Assembly (NCBI GenBank): GCA_028290085.1
Contig: JAQGKN010000018.1
Location: forward strand, 1-7,267
Reading direction: 5' to 3'
DNA: 7,267 bases
Source: Hyphomicrobiales bacterium
GTDB taxonomy: Bacteria > Pseudomonadota > Alphaproteobacteria > Rhizobiales > Beijerinckiaceae
Shown piece by piece: positions 6,206-7,267 of the stretch. The notes beneath the pieces were generated by a model. It was given only the letters and a program-made list of their open reading frames with translations. It was not told the origin of the DNA and made no database searches. Position 1 is the stretch's first letter. Every line of letters begins with the position of its first letter. The position numbers and the translations under genes were made by a program.

Positions 6206-7267
6206 TTGCTGGAAAGTCGGACAAGCTCCCCCTCGACAAAAGCCATTTCGTTCCAGGCGCTCTTTTCGACTTACCTTCCGGCTCTGATTTTCGCGCTCGG
6301 TGCCGGCATCGTCCTGCCCGTGGTTCCGACGCTCGCCAAATCCTTCGCCGTCAGCTTCGGCGTGGCGAGCGGTGTCATCACGGCCTTCCTGATCGGGAAT
6401 CTCGCGGGTAGCCTGCCCGCGGGCTGGCTCATCGATCGCTTCGGCCGGCGATGGGTGATGATCGCGGGGCCGCTCCTGACGTCCGCATCGGCGTTTCTCA
6501 CCGTCTTCGCCGATACCTTCGTGCATTTGATCGTTCTGCGCTTCATCAGCGGGATCGCCGCGCAGATGTGGCTGATGGGAAGGCTCGCCGCCATTTCGCA
6601 CAGCTCTTCGCCCGAGCAGCGCGGGCGCCAGGTGAGCTGGATGTTCGGCATGGACAATACGGGCAAGCTGGCGGGACCGGTGCTCGGCGGAGTCATCGTC
6701 AGCGCATGGGGCGTGCACACGCCGTTCATAGCCTATGCGGCGCTCGCCCTCATCGCTCTGATCCCGATGTTTCTGAACCGAGAGACCGACGTCGAGCCGG
6801 TGCGGCCGAAGAAGAGCCAGGGCAAGCGGACCATGACGATCCGTGAAATTGTGCGGCCGCGTCTCGTCTATTTCGCAGTCGCTTTGTTCGCGGGTCTGAC
6901 GCGCGGACCGCTGCAGGCCGATCTCCTGCATCTCTACGCCGCTTTCGAATATCATCTCGGACCGGCGCAGATCGGCTTGCTTGCGACGGGAGCCGCGACC
7001 ATCACGCTGCCGATCGGTTTCATCGCGGGCTGGATGATGGATCATTTCGGCCGCAAAGGCACGATGGTCCCGGGATTCGCCGGCGTGACGATCGCCATGC
7101 TGGCGCTGGCGGCATCGGCTTACTTCAAATTCCAACTGACCACCTATGTCGTGCTTTTCTTCGCGGGCATCGCGACGCAGGCGCTGACCGGCGGCTCTAT
7201 CCAGACGGTCGGCGCCGACGTGGCGCCGCCCGAAGCGCGCGGGACCTTTCTCGGCCTTTGGCGCTTC
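6206..7267 (+). CDS. Major facilitator superfamily transporter (3' end outside window)
   Basis: The frame encodes 354 residues and is still open at the edge; MFS proteins are usually about 400, so about 10 of 12 membrane helices are present. Helix 1 is at about 19-40 (TYLPALIFALGAGIVLPVV). The loop between helices 2 and 3 carries the MFS motif A, GWLIDRFGRR, from residue 73. A matching loop in the second half, GWMMDHFGRK, starts at 275, showing the internal duplication. A hydrophilic linker with several K and R residues (about 184-212) separates the halves. It should be an inner-membrane secondary transporter, probably drug/H+ antiport or metabolite efflux-like; the substrate cannot be told. 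The start is the TTG at 6206, preceded by GAGGA, giving a short polar N-terminus before helix 1. It stands apart from the upstream gene by 352 bases. Confidence 0.92.
   Translation, partial: MLESRTSSPSTKAISFQALFSTYLPALIFALGAGIVLPVVPTLAKSFAVSFGVASGVITAFLIGNLAGSLPAGWLIDRFGRRWVMIAGPLLTSASAFLTVFADTFVHLIVLRFISGIAAQMWLMGRLAAISHSSSPEQRGRQVSWMFGMDNTGKLAGPVLGGVIVSAWGVHTPFIAYAALALIALIPMFLNRETDVEPVRPKKSQGKRTMTIREIVRPRLVYFAVALFAGLTRGPLQADLLHLYAAFEYHLGPAQIGLLATGAATITLPIGFIAGWMMDHFGRKGTMVPGFAGVTIAMLALAASAYFKFQLTTYVVLFFAGIATQALTGGSIQTVGADVAPPEARGTFLGLWRF

Noticed and set aside
5497..6246. 249- and 229-codon - strand frames
   Set aside because: They mostly lie opposite the EAL domain; the parts in the spacer show no motif or good start.
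6188..7135. 315-codon - strand frame
   Set aside because: It lies opposite the MFS gene, is rich in R, H, D and E as typical of an antisense shadow of a GC-rich membrane protein, and shows no family motif.
1..7267. CRISPR array, tRNA, rRNA or complete insertion sequence
   Set aside because: No regularly spaced repeats, no cloverleaf or rRNA-like segments, and no transposase or paired terminal inverted repeats were seen.

Overview
The window looks like chromosomal DNA from an alphaproteobacterium, probably of the order Hyphomicrobiales (Rhizobiales). This is inferred from the rhizobial type of FlgE, the small DUF6894-like protein, the PAS-PAS-GGDEF-EAL architecture and the moderately high GC with GC-rich third positions. 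I cannot name the genus. Three substantial genes are well supported, all on the + strand: a flagellar hook protein gene (flgE, 1991-3238), a two-PAS GGDEF-EAL cyclic-di-GMP enzyme (3718-5853), and an MFS transporter that runs off the right edge (6206-7267).

Left part (1-1990). Coding density is low here. The first 131 bases may be the 3' end of a gene that begins outside the window. From 132 to 845 there is no convincing gene, but there are decayed repeats related to the stretch after flgE, and a 15-bp palindrome. A 91-residue DUF6894-like protein lies at 846-1121. A possible 82-residue protein of unknown function lies at 1321-1569. The 421 bases before flgE hold a short direct repeat and no recognisable gene.

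Middle (1991-5853). flgE stands alone, with no other flagellar gene in the window. It is followed by 479 bases without a confident gene. These hold a stem-loop just after the flgE stop codon, a second copy of the 82%-identical repeat seen near the left edge, and an AT-rich leader with inverted repeats in front of the GGDEF-EAL gene. That gene keeps every catalytic motif of both output domains that I could check but lacks the usual RxxD inhibitory site.

Right part (5854-7267). A 352-base spacer with weak hairpins precedes the MFS gene, whose most likely start is TTG at 6206 behind a well-placed GAGGA.

Functional links are modest. A hook protein and a c-di-GMP enzyme both concern the motile-to-sessile decision, but the long gap and separate leader argue against one operon. 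The transporter appears unrelated. I found no CRISPR array, tRNA, rRNA, complete insertion sequence or clear novel multigene system.
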